This document shows positions 1 through 8,157 of a stretch of 45,612 nt of DNA, piece after piece (positions within the stretch are counted from its first letter, which is position 1; every line of letters begins with the position of its first letter). A program made the translations under genes and the position numbers. The stretch lies in NCBI GenBank assembly GCA_020637235.1, contig JACJWG010000022.1:1-45612 (forward strand), written 5' to 3'. Below the pieces are notes generated by a model, which saw nothing but the letters and a program-made list of their open reading frames with translations, ran no database searches and was not told the DNA's origin. The DNA is from Acidimicrobiaceae bacterium. Its GTDB lineage: Bacteria; Actinomycetota; Acidimicrobiia; Acidimicrobiales; Ilumatobacteraceae.

Positions 1-468
1 GACGCCGGGGTCGAAACCGACACCGAGGATCGCGGTCACGCCCGCCTCGGCGCAGCGCTCCTTGCGCCGCCACTCGTAGTTGGCGTACCACGGCGGGTTC
101 TCGCACACCTTGTCCGGATCCTCGTGGATCGCCGTGTCGAGATACGCGGCACCCGTGCGGATGCACGCCTCGAGCACCGTCATGTTCACGAACGCAGAAC
201 CCAGGTTCATCACGATCTGCGACCCCGTCTCGCGGATCGCGGCCTCGACCGCGTCGACGTCCATCGCGTCGAGTCGTCGTGACGTCAGGCTGCGCGACTC
301 GTCCTTCACGTGGCCGAGCCGCCGCACGCTCTCGATGATCGCGTCCGCCTTCGCCACCGTGCGCGATGCGATGCAGATGTCACCGAGGACGTCGTTCTGC
401 ATCGCCGCCTTGTGCGCGGCGACGTGAGCGACGGCGCCGGCGCCGACGATCAAGAGGTTCTGCTTCAT
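1..468 (-). CDS. carboxynorspermidine dehydrogenase-like (saccharopine dehydrogenase family), 3' end outside window
   Basis: This is the first 156 codons of a saccharopine dehydrogenase-family enzyme. The protein opens with a Rossmann dinucleotide motif, LLIVGAGAVAHVAAHKAA, and carries family signatures such as DICIASRT, YLDTAIHEDPDKVCENPPW and ILGVGFDPGV. In bacteria with nspC this family member is the NADPH-dependent carboxynorspermidine (or carboxyspermidine) dehydrogenase, which condenses aspartate semialdehyde with a diamine. The ATG at 468 is preceded by a good ribosome site, GAAGGAG, about 6 bases upstream. It follows the nspC stop by 30 bases, so the two are probably one operon with nspC first. 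The gene continues beyond position 1. A lysine-pathway saccharopine dehydrogenase is the alternative, but the nspC neighbour argues against it. Confidence 0.85.
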   Translation of the reverse strand, partial: MKQNLLIVGAGAVAHVAAHKAAMQNDVLGDICIASRTVAKADAIIESVRRLGHVKDESRSLTSRRLDAMDVDAVEAAIRETGSQIVMNLGSAFVNMTVLEACIRTGAAYLDTAIHEDPDKVCENPPWYANYEWRRKERCAEAGVTAILGVGFDPGV

Positions 469-498
469 GGCAACTCCTTCTCGGACACCCCGGTGGCG

Positions 499-1602
499 TC
501 ACGACAGGTTGGATCGGAAGTCCTCGTACGAGAACTCGCGGACGACGTCGATGCTGCCGTCGAGACGTCGCACCACGATCGAAGGGCGTGGCACCCCGTT
601 GAACCAGTTGGCCTTCACCATCGTGTACCCGGCGGCGTCGGCGAAGCGGACCTCGTCGCCGACGGCGAGCGGCGCGTCGAGCGAGTGGTCGCCGAAGGAG
701 TCGCCGGCCAGGCAGGTGCGGCCGGCGACGAGCGTGCGGTGTGCGCCCGGCGGCGGGAACGCGATCGCCGGCGTGGTGCCGTAGATCAGGTGGTCGAGCA
801 TGTGCGCCTCGATCGAGGCGTCGACGATCGCGACGGGCAGCTCGTTGTGCACCACGTCGAGCACGGAGGTGACGAGCTCGGCGGTCCGGGTGACGACGGC
901 CTCGCCGGGCTCCAGATAGATCTGCACCCCGAAGCGCGCCGCGGTGTCGGCGAGCAGGTCGCAGAAGCGATCGAGGTCGAAGTCGTCGCTGGTGAACGAG
1001 ATGCCGCCACCGAGGCTGATCCAGTCCATCCGGTGCAACACGTCGGCGTACCGCTCGCCGATGCGGGCGAGCGAGCGGGCCAGGTCGTCGACGTCGCCGT
1101 TCTCGCAGTTGAAGTGGAACATCAGACCGCTGACGAGCGGCGCGACCTCGCGCAGTTCGTCGGCATCGGTGATGCCGAGCCGTGAGAAGCGGCGAGCGGG
1201 GTCGGCGAGGTCGTAGTGCGAGTGGCTGAGGCCTGGGTTGACACGCACACCGACCACCAGGTGTTCGACGAGCGGGTGGAACGTCCGCAGCTGCGACGCC
1301 GAGTTGAAGATCACCTTGTCGGCGAACGCAGCCACCTGCTCGACCTCGTCTCGCGACCAGGCCACCGAATAGGCGTGCACCTCGCCACCGAACTCCTCGT
1401 GTCCGAGTCGCGCTTCGTGCAGCGAACTGCTGGTGGTGCCGTCGAGGTGGTCGCGCAGCAGCGGGAACACCCCGAACGTGGCGAAGCACTTGAGCGCCAG
1501 CACGGCCTTGGCGCCCGACGACCGACGCACGCGGTCGACGATCGCGAGGTTGCGCAGCAACCGCGACTCGTCGAGCAGGTAGTAGGGGGTGGCAGGCGTC
1601 AT
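499..1602 (-). CDS. nspC: carboxynorspermidine/carboxyspermidine decarboxylase
   Basis: This is a PLP-dependent fold-III decarboxylase that removes the carboxyl group from carboxynorspermidine or carboxyspermidine to give norspermidine or spermidine. It opens with TPATPYYLLDESRLLRNL, typical of the family. The PLP lysine lies in VLALKCFATF about residue 38, and TCLAGDSFGD near the C-terminus supplies the active-site cysteine region. The frame stays open back to a TTG at 1635, but the ATG at 1602 gives the usual family N-terminus and is preferred. The gene is followed at 30 bases by the matching dehydrogenase. Together they form the carboxy-polyamine route, which needs no decarboxylated S-adenosylmethionine. 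Which polyamine is made cannot be read from the sequence. Confidence 0.9.
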   Translation of the reverse strand: MTPATPYYLLDESRLLRNLAIVDRVRRSSGAKAVLALKCFATFGVFPLLRDHLDGTTSSSLHEARLGHEEFGGEVHAYSVAWSRDEVEQVAAFADKVIFNSASQLRTFHPLVEHLVVGVRVNPGLSHSHYDLADPARRFSRLGITDADELREVAPLVSGLMFHFNCENGDVDDLARSLARIGERYADVLHRMDWISLGGGISFTSDDFDLDRFCDLLADTAARFGVQIYLEPGEAVVTRTAELVTSVLDVVHNELPVAIVDASIEAHMLDHLIYGTTPAIAFPPPGAHRTLVAGRTCLAGDSFGDHSLDAPLAVGDEVRFADAAGYTMVKANWFNGVPRPSIVVRRLDGSIDVVREFSYEDFRSNLS

Positions 1603-1707
1603 CGGCGTCGTCTCGATCGAGGGGGCATCGGGCAACGCACCGGCGGGCCGGGCGGACGGTGCACGCTATCGGCACCGCCGCCGCCCGGACCCCTGTTCAC
1701 CCCATGT

Positions 1708-2124
1708 TCACGTCGCAGGTGTGCCGGCGGTGTCGATCATCCACGACACACCGAAGCGGTCGACGCACGAACCGAACCCGCTCGACCAGAACGTTGGTTC
1801 GAACGCCATCGTCACGGTGCCACCGTCGCTCAGTTGTTCGAACACCCGCCGCGCCGTGTCGACGTCGGGTGCGGTGAACGTGACACCGATGCCCGTCTTC
1901 GGGCCGTCGTCGCCCGAGGGGTCGTCCGAGCCCATCAACATCCCGCCGTCGAGGGTGATGCACGCATGCATCACGTGGTGCGGCTCGGCGCCGGGCATCG
2001 GGTCGGCGCCGGGCGGCAGCGCCTCGTGCGTCATCACGTCGAGTTGCCCGCCGAGCACCTCGTGGTACCGGCGGAACGCCTCGGCGCAGTTGCCGCTGAA
2101 GAACAGGTACGGGCTGAAGCTCAT
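1708..2124 (-). CDS. VOC-superfamily PhnB-like protein
   Basis: This 138-residue protein belongs to the glyoxalase/bleomycin-resistance (VOC) superfamily, PhnB-like subgroup. The N-terminus SFSPYLFFSGNCAEAFRRYH and the stretch GGMLMGSDD are typical, as is the closing FGSCVDRFGVSWMID. Members are small dimeric proteins of mostly unknown substrate, so no reaction is assigned. The ATG at 2124 is chosen because AGGAG lies about 7 bases upstream, although the frame is open further back. It lies about 100 bases upstream of nspC on the same strand and has no obvious link to polyamines. Confidence 0.8.
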   Translation of the reverse strand: MSFSPYLFFSGNCAEAFRRYHEVLGGQLDVMTHEALPPGADPMPGAEPHHVMHACITLDGGMLMGSDDPSGDDGPKTGIGVTFTAPDVDTARRVFEQLSDGGTVTMAFEPTFWSSGFGSCVDRFGVSWMIDTAGTPAT

Positions 2125-2241
2125 GGTCGACTCCTGTCGGTGCTGGTGCGACGTCGGTGCCGCATCGGATGGTCCGACGCCGTCACGCCCCACAACTCAT
2201 CGTCGCGCCGGTGGCGACGGGGGTCGGCACCGGGTGAGCGG

Positions 2242-3597
2242 TCAGGGCACCAGCCCGAGTTGTTGCAGCCGGGTGATCATCGCCGGTCGCGCCGCCCCGA
2301 TCGCGACGTCGAGGTCGCCGCGGACGGGTTCGTAGATCCACGCCGGCTCGACGTCGGCGAACCCCTCGATGACCGGTTGGCCGTAGAGGTCGTACACGAT
2401 GACGACGCCACCACGCCGTTCGTAGAGGATCACGTCGGCGTCGACGGTGGTGTACGACACGCCCTGGTAGCGCGTCGTGGCGGTGATGCGGACGTCGAGC
2501 TGGAACGACTCGTCGGCGCCGCCGAGCGGGGCGGGTTGTGCGCCTGCGTTGTCGGTGATCGTCCAGATCGGGCCGCTGTCGATGTCGCTGAACCCGTCGT
2601 ACTCGCCGAAGCCGTCCCCCTCGGGCTGTTGGAAGGTGAGCCCGGGGCCACACGTCGCAGCCTGCTGCACGGTGAGCGTGAGGAACGCCGACGCCTCTGC
2701 CGGTGAGGGGAACGCGTAGACACCGACGTACACCTCGCCAGCGGGTGTTCGCTGGTGCCCGGGGTGCCAGACCCGGGTGATCATCCCCGACGACGACGCC
2801 CGTTGGTCGGCGGTGTCGCCGCCACAGAGACCGATGCCGGTGCCGCTCGCGAGGAACGGCTCGGTGTCCGGCTCGCCGTCGAGCGGCGTCCAGCCTGGAG
2901 GGAACTCGCCGTCGAGGGGCAGGGCAGCGATCAGCAGTTCCTGTACCTCGTCCTCGGAGAGCGAGGTGACGTCGGGCTGCGTCGTGGGCGGCGTGGTCGG
3001 CGCGACGGTCGACGGCAGTGTGAGCGGTGGGGTCGTGGTCGCCACGGTGGTCGATGCCTCGGCCACCGTGGTCGCGGTCGAGGTGGCGGGTCCGGTGGCC
3101 GGCACCGTGGTGTCGCCCTCGTCGGGGTCGGTACCGTCCGGATCGGTCTCGTCCGGACGTGGCTCGTCCGGATCGGTCTCGTCCGGCTCGGTCTCCTCGG
3201 TGTCGGCGGTGCGGTCGCCGGTGTCGTCGGACCGGCCGGTCACCCACCACACCCCGGCGCCGAGCAGCAGCACCGCGGCCACGATCGCGGCGATCAGGGG
3301 AGCCCGACGCGAGGAACCGGGGTGCTCGGGGCCGGCCGTCACGACGATCGGGGTCGACCCCGCCGCGGGTGGCGGCGCCCAACTCGTCGCCGCTGGGGAA
3401 GGCGTCGAGGGTGTGCTCGGTGTGCTCGGTGCGCTCGGTGCGCTCGGTGCCGGCGACGGAGGGGGCAGCAATGTGTCGCCGAGCGGATCGACCGCGGCGA
3501 CGCCGGCGTCACTCACGTGATCGGTCCAGCTGACGCCGTCCCACCATCGCAGCTGGTGACGGTGCGCTGGGTCGGGATACCACGACGGGCTGCTCAT
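2242..3597 (-). CDS. DUF2510 membrane-anchored protein of unknown function
   Basis: The 451-residue protein starts with a DUF2510 module, SSPSWYPDPAHRHQLRWWDG, a short actinobacterial domain common at the N-terminus of membrane proteins. A Pro/Ser/Thr-rich linker of repeated PSAPS/PSTPS follows. One transmembrane helix (LIAAIVAAVLLLGAGVWWV) lies near residue 110, then a strongly acidic Asp/Thr-Glu stretch with repeated DPDE/PDETD units, then a roughly 200-residue C-terminal domain that should be extracytoplasmic. That last domain resembles lipoprotein-like sensor domains but I do not recognise it. The start at 3597 has GAGGAGG about 8 bases upstream. The AAA/LuxR gene at 3723 is divergent, leaving 125 bases between them. 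Confidence 0.75.
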   Translation of the reverse strand: MSSPSWYPDPAHRHQLRWWDGVSWTDHVSDAGVAAVDPLGDTLLPPPSPAPSAPSAPSTPSTPSTPSPAATSWAPPPAAGSTPIVVTAGPEHPGSSRRAPLIAAIVAAVLLLGAGVWWVTGRSDDTGDRTADTEETEPDETDPDEPRPDETDPDGTDPDEGDTTVPATGPATSTATTVAEASTTVATTTPPLTLPSTVAPTTPPTTQPDVTSLSEDEVQELLIAALPLDGEFPPGWTPLDGEPDTEPFLASGTGIGLCGGDTADQRASSSGMITRVWHPGHQRTPAGEVYVGVYAFPSPAEASAFLTLTVQQAATCGPGLTFQQPEGDGFGEYDGFSDIDSGPIWTITDNAGAQPAPLGGADESFQLDVRITATTRYQGVSYTTVDADVILYERRGGVVIVYDLYGQPVIEGFADVEPAWIYEPVRGDLDVAIGAARPAMITRLQQLGLVP

Positions 3598-3722
3598 CGA
3601 CGGCCTCCTCACCTGTTCGAGGGGTTCATCTTGACGCATCGGTGGGCCTCGACACCACCGCCGGCGGACCCGGAACGGGAGCGACTCGCCGTTCGTCCGT
3701 TCGGGTGAGCCATACTCCGTGC

Positions 3723-6386
3723 GTGTCGGTCTTCGTGGGACGCGAACGCGAGCTGGCGCGAGCACGAGCAGCGCTGCGCCGCGCCGACGGCACACACGGT
3801 GGCCTCGTCTGGATCACGGGACCGGGCGGCATCGGCAAGTCGGCCCTCGCTCGTCGTCTGGCCGAGGTGCTCGATCCGACCGACATCTGCCACGGGGTCG
3901 CCGATCCGATCGGTCTGCGGCCCTTCGGCGTGCTGGCCGACGCGTTGGGCGCCGAGGCCATCCCGGTCGTCCAGGCGCCCCTCGGTGCTGCGGTGCAGGT
4001 GGCCGGGTCGGCACAGGTGGGTGACGCGGTGCTGGCCGCGCTGGCGGAACGTTCGTCGATGGCCTCGGCCGGAGGTCGCCCACTGGTCGTGGTGCTCGAC
4101 GACGTCCACCGTGCCGACCACCAGACGATCGACGTGATCGAGCTCGTCGCTGCCGCAGTGCGCGAACAGTCGGTGGTCGTGATCGCCACGGCTCGCGTGC
4201 CCGAGCCCGGATCGCGGATCGACCTCGCGCTGCGCGGCCCGTATCACGCGCTGCACCTCGAACTCGGCGGGATGTCCGACGCCGACGTCGAGCGGCTGCT
4301 GGTCGGGGCCGGGGTCGACGCCACCGACGCGCGGATCGCGGCCGGGATCGACGCCGCAGCGGGGAATCCGATGCTCGCGCTCGCCGTGGCTGCCTCAGGG
4401 GGGAGTGTCGCCGGCGAGGTGCTCGGTCTGCGGTCGTTCGTGCGTCGTGCCATGGCCGATCTCGGCGAGCCCGATGCCGATGTCGCGCGCGCGGTGGCGC
4501 TGCTCGCCGACACGACCGACCTCGGCGAGGTGGCGGCCGTCGCCGACCTGTCGCAGCGCGAGGCGGCGCGGGCCGTCGACCGAGCGGCGATCGCCGGGCT
4601 GTGCATCGTGGACGGCCCGTCGATCCGACCACGTCACGACCTGGTGTCGGCCGAGATCGAGTCGACGATCGCTCCGACGCTCGCCACACTCATGCACCGA
4701 CGTGCAGCCGACCACCTCCGCCGCGTCGACGGGGCCCCGTACCGCCTGGTGGCCCACGCCCTGGCCGCCGGGGTGCCCGATCCCGGTTGGGTGGTCGAGG
4801 TGATCGAACGCGTCGTGGCGGCCGAGCCGTCGTCGGCGCTCGCGATGATCGACCTCGTGCGGCCACGGGTGGGCGACCCGGTCCTCGGCCGTCGGCTCGA
4901 CGTCGTGCGCGCCCGCTCGCTCGCCGCCGTCGGACGGGCGACCGCAGCCACCGAGGTGGCCACCGCCCTGCTCGAGGTGGTGCCCGAACCCGCCGTGCGA
5001 GCGGTGCTGCACCGGGAGCTCGCGCTCGTGGCCATCGTCGAATCGCGGCCGCTCGACGCGGCGACGCAGATGACCGCCGCGCTGGCGCTGCTCGACGACG
5101 ACGTCGCCCGGGCTCGGGCGCGGTCCGAACTCGCCGTGGCGTTCCTGGTGCAGCGCGACATCGTGAGCGCCGGGCAGCACGCGAGCGAGGCACTTCCCGC
5201 AGCGGAGGCCGTTCGCGACCCGGTGGCGCTCACCGCGGCGTTGGAGGTGGAGCTGTTCACGGCGGCCTGCCGCGGCGAGGTCGAGCGCGTGCACGAGATC
5301 CGCCGCCGCCTCGGCGCGATGCTCACGCTCGCGGGTGTGGAGCCGGCGTTCGTGTACCAGCCGTGGCTCGTGGCGGCCGTGGTCGACCTCGATCTCGGTC
5401 GTTCCACGATCGCCGCGTCGATGGCGGTGGACGGGCGGGCGGCGGCCGAGCGCACCGGCGCCCGGTGGGCGGTCGCCACGTACGACGTGATCAGCGCCAC
5501 CGCAGCCGCGTACGACGGTGCCTTCGCCGACGCGGCGGCGATCGCGCACGCAGCGATCGACGGCGCAGCGCTCAGCGATCCTTTCGGCATCCGACCGTGG
5601 GCGTTCGGCGTCCTCGCGCTCGCGGCGCTGCACACCGGCGACCACGCTCTCGCGGCCCACGCCGTCGAGCTCGGCGCCGAGGCCATCGCGGCGGTCGGGC
5701 CCACGCTCGGCTCCGAGCAATGGGCGATCGCCGCCGCACGGCTCCGACTGCTCGACGGGGATCCCGTCGAGGCACGACGATCGCTCGACGACTGGTGGGA
5801 TCTCTACGAGGCGCTGCCCAGCCGCTTCGGGCAGCTGCGTCTCACCGGCGAACTCGCCGCGTTGGCGGCAGCAGCGGGCGACGCGGCGCGCGTGGAGGAC
5901 GTGGCGGCGGTGTCGGCTCCGTACCGGACGTCCGCCGAGCCGCTGTTCGCCGCCCACGCGAACGAGGCCGCGTTCTGGGCGCGTCCCGATGCGACGGCCC
6001 TGCTGCGTGCCGCCGATGCGTGGTCGCTGGTACCGAAGGGACTCGCGCTCGGGGGGCTCGGTCGGCTCGCCGCAGCACAGGTGGAGCCGCGCGCCGATCG
6101 GCTGGTGCGTCAGCGGCTCGACGTGCTGCGCCGCCAGCTCGGTCTCGACGAGCCGTCCCTCGCCACCACCGCGCCTCGCACCGGCGGGCGTGGTCTCCCC
6201 ACGCTCACGCGCTCCGAGCTCGAGGTCGCCCGCCTGGTGGCCGAGGGATTCTCGAACCGTGAGATCGCCGACCGCCTGGTCGTCAGTCGGCGCACGGTGG
6301 AGAGCCACATGGGCGCGATCTACCGCAAGCTCGCCGTGTCGACGCGAGTCCAGGTGGCCAACGTCGTCGCCGCGTCCGACGGTTGA
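3723..6386 (+). CDS. large AAA-ATPase LuxR-family transcriptional regulator
   Basis: An 887-residue regulator of the LAL/MalT-like type. The N-terminal AAA/NACHT-like ATPase has Walker A GPGGIGKS at residues 33-40 and Walker B LVVVLDDVHRAD. A long alpha-helical, TPR-like middle follows. The C-terminal LuxR helix-turn-helix reads LTRSELEVARLVAEGFSNRE, then IADRLVVSRRTVESHMGAIY. Such proteins couple nucleotide binding and a ligand or partner signal to DNA binding, and the target here is unknown. The frame is open upstream to 3642, but the GTG at 3723 puts the FVGRERE family motif near the N-terminus. It sits 6 bases after a CATACT -10-like hexamer, consistent with a leaderless transcript. A GTG one frame away at 3719 is ignored. 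Confidence 0.85.
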   Translation: MSVFVGRERELARARAALRRADGTHGGLVWITGPGGIGKSALARRLAEVLDPTDICHGVADPIGLRPFGVLADALGAEAIPVVQAPLGAAVQVAGSAQVGDAVLAALAERSSMASAGGRPLVVVLDDVHRADHQTIDVIELVAAAVREQSVVVIATARVPEPGSRIDLALRGPYHALHLELGGMSDADVERLLVGAGVDATDARIAAGIDAAAGNPMLALAVAASGGSVAGEVLGLRSFVRRAMADLGEPDADVARAVALLADTTDLGEVAAVADLSQREAARAVDRAAIAGLCIVDGPSIRPRHDLVSAEIESTIAPTLATLMHRRAADHLRRVDGAPYRLVAHALAAGVPDPGWVVEVIERVVAAEPSSALAMIDLVRPRVGDPVLGRRLDVVRARSLAAVGRATAATEVATALLEVVPEPAVRAVLHRELALVAIVESRPLDAATQMTAALALLDDDVARARARSELAVAFLVQRDIVSAGQHASEALPAAEAVRDPVALTAALEVELFTAACRGEVERVHEIRRRLGAMLTLAGVEPAFVYQPWLVAAVVDLDLGRSTIAASMAVDGRAAAERTGARWAVATYDVISATAAAYDGAFADAAAIAHAAIDGAALSDPFGIRPWAFGVLALAALHTGDHALAAHAVELGAEAIAAVGPTLGSEQWAIAAARLRLLDGDPVEARRSLDDWWDLYEALPSRFGQLRLTGELAALAAAAGDAARVEDVAAVSAPYRTSAEPLFAAHANEAAFWARPDATALLRAADAWSLVPKGLALGGLGRLAAAQVEPRADRLVRQRLDVLRRQLGLDEPSLATTAPRTGGRGLPTLTRSELEVARLVAEGFSNREIADRLVVSRRTVESHMGAIYRKLAVSTRVQVANVVAASDG

Positions 6387-6435
6387 TCGCGCGACCGCAT
6401 CGGCGCTCGGGATCGCCACGGCGGCCGCGCCGCGA

Positions 6436-7347
6436 TCAGGGTGTCGCGACCACCTCACCGGCGAGCACCCGTACCCCCGACGACGCCGGATCGCCGTCGT
6501 CGGGTTCGAGCGTCACCGTCACCAGGTCACCGGTGCGCAACGCGACGCCCGACCACAGCACCACCTCGCCGCCACGGCTGAACGTGCCGATCGCCAGCAG
6601 GCCGTCGCCGCGCTTCACCCACGCCTGGTAGTACGAGCCGGCCGGCGGGTCGGCCAGGTCGGGGGCGCGCAACACGATGCGCACCCCGGCCGGATCTGCG
6701 AACGCCGTCACGTCGGCGGTCACCCCCGGCGCGAGGTCACCGCCGTCGAGGGTGGCCTCTGCCACCGGCGACGCACCTGCCTCCTCATCGGGGGCGCTGC
6801 GGCCGGCGAGCGAGACGACGACGGCGGCGATCACGAGGAGCGAGCCGATCAGCCCGGCGACCGCAAACGCCCGTCGTGCCGGTGTCGCTGCCGCGAGCCG
6901 CAGCTCGGACGACCAGGTGCCGTCCCACGCAGCCGGATCGGCGAGGGCGCTCTGCAGCCCGATGAGGTCGGCCGCGCGACACGCCGCGCACGAACGCACG
7001 TGCTGGAGGTCGTCGGCCCGGTCGGTACCGGCGAGCAACGATGCCCGGGCCTCGCTGCAGCGCAGGTCGCCCGACAGCCACGGGACAGCGGCGACCAACC
7101 GGCGGTGACCCGTCGTGAGCACGGCGACCACCCGGTCGGTGTCGAGCCGCAGAGCCCGGCCGACGTCGGCGATCGACGCCGCCTCGACGTGTCGCCGCCA
7201 CGCGGCGGTGCGCTCGGTGTCGGGGAGCGCGTGGATCGCATCGGCGATCGTCCGGCGGCGATACTGGTCGCCGAGTTCGGCCGTGCTGAGCGATCGCGCC
7301 ACCGTGGCACTGTGCCCGATCGTGCGGGTGTCCGCATCCGTGTGCAC
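6436..7347 (-). CDS. membrane anti-sigma-like protein: sigma-4-like segment + zinc motif + RskA domain
   Basis: This 303-residue protein combines parts that normally sit in two proteins. Residues about 30-90 (ADAIHALPDTERTAAWRRHV ... RLDTDRVVAVLTTGHRRL) resemble a degenerate ECF sigma region 4. Next comes an anti-sigma HxxxCxxC motif with H116, C120 and C123. A transmembrane helix follows at about 160-181, then an RskA-type C-terminal domain with YYQAWVKRGD and VTVTLEPDDG. It is the last gene of an apparent operon, starting 15 bases after the stop of the receiver/ATPase gene. The GTG start at 7347 is the first in-frame start after that stop. RskA-type proteins bind a cognate sigma factor at the membrane, but no separate sigma gene is visible next to it. 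Whether the sigma-4-like part still binds DNA is doubtful. Confidence 0.75.
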   Translation of the reverse strand: MHTDADTRTIGHSATVARSLSTAELGDQYRRRTIADAIHALPDTERTAAWRRHVEAASIADVGRALRLDTDRVVAVLTTGHRRLVAAVPWLSGDLRCSEARASLLAGTDRADDLQHVRSCAACRAADLIGLQSALADPAAWDGTWSSELRLAAATPARRAFAVAGLIGSLLVIAAVVVSLAGRSAPDEEAGASPVAEATLDGGDLAPGVTADVTAFADPAGVRIVLRAPDLADPPAGSYYQAWVKRGDGLLAIGTFSRGGEVVLWSGVALRTGDLVTVTLEPDDGDPASSGVRVLAGEVVATP

Positions 7348-7362
7348 ACGGAACCGTGTGGG

Positions 7363-8157
7363 TCACGACCGGTGTCGGCTGCCGTCGATCTCGAACCAGA
7401 CGACCTTGCCGCCGCCCGGCGTCGGCTCGGCGCCCCACCGACTCGCGATCGTGTCGACGAGGTGCAGGCCCCGACCGCCGGGTCCGCCGTCGTCGGCGCG
7501 GCGCGGTGCCGGCAGCGTGTCGTCGTCGTCGAACACCTCCACCCGCAACCCGCCTCGTCGCATCTGGATCTCCAGCTGCGGTTCACTGCCGGTGTGCAGG
7601 ATCGCGTTGGTGATCAACTCACTCACCAGCAACTCCACGTCGTGGAGCAGATCGCGGTCGTCGTCACCCAGGCGGCTGCGAGCGAACCGGCGAGCCACCC
7701 CGGCCGCCGAGGGCTGCGCGACGAGGGTGAGCACGTGCACACGGGCGAGGTCGGTGAGCGCCGCCGCCACCAGGATCTCGTCGACGAGACGTTCGGGTGC
7801 CACCGACTTCTCGACGAACCCGACCGCCCCCCGCTGGACGACCGTCTCGAGCAGCCGTCGACGCGGCAGGTTGGACAGCACCACGATCGCGGCATCCGGT
7901 GCTGCGTCGCGGAGCTCGGGGAGCACCTCGGCGCCCGAGCGCACCGGCATCGCGAGGTCGAGCAGGATCAGGTGGGGCGGCTGGCGGCGAGCAGCGCGCA
8001 CGGCGTCCTCGCCGTCCACGGCGTCGGTGACGTCGGCGAAGCCACGCTGGCGCAGCAGGGCGCGCACGGCGAGTCGTTGATCGGCGTCGTCGTCGGCGAG
8101 CAGCACCCGCACGCTCGCCGGTCCGGGCTCGTCGTCGGGACGCTCGGGTGAGCTCAC
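7363..8157 (-). CDS. response-regulator receiver fused to RsbW-like ATP-binding domain
   Basis: A 264-residue two-domain protein. The receiver domain (about 16-135) has the acidic pair D22/D23 in LLADDDADQR, the phosphoacceptor D67 in LILLDLAMP, and the lysine in FVEKS. The second half is a HATPase_c domain of the RsbW/SpoIIAB anti-sigma kinase type, with VSELITNAILHT as N-box and GGPGGRGLHLVDTIASRWG as G-box. There is no DNA-binding domain, so output is probably protein-protein: an ATPase or kinase switch acting on an anti-anti-sigma or sigma partner. The GTG at 8157 overlaps the kinase stop as GTGA, indicating translational coupling. The same frame remains open far upstream, but that is antisense noise over the kinase gene. 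Confidence 0.8.
   Translation of the reverse strand: MSSPERPDDEPGPASVRVLLADDDADQRLAVRALLRQRGFADVTDAVDGEDAVRAARRQPPHLILLDLAMPVRSGAEVLPELRDAAPDAAIVVLSNLPRRRLLETVVQRGAVGFVEKSVAPERLVDEILVAAALTDLARVHVLTLVAQPSAAGVARRFARSRLGDDDRDLLHDVELLVSELITNAILHTGSEPQLEIQMRRGGLRVEVFDDDDTLPAPRRADDGGPGGRGLHLVDTIASRWGAEPTPGGGKVVWFEIDGSRHRS

Noticed and set aside
380..1675. Long open frame antisense to nspC
   Set aside because: Arg/Ala/Pro-rich translation typical of GC-rich shadow frames; the opposing nspC frame is unambiguous.
6384..6438. TGATCGCG...CGCGATCA inverted repeat between convergent genes as a terminator
   Set aside because: Arms of 8 bases lie 39 bases apart, too weak and too far apart to call with confidence.
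4395..6458. Long minus-strand open frame over the first AAA/LuxR gene
   Set aside because: No domain, shadow composition, and the plus-strand regulator is clearly coding.
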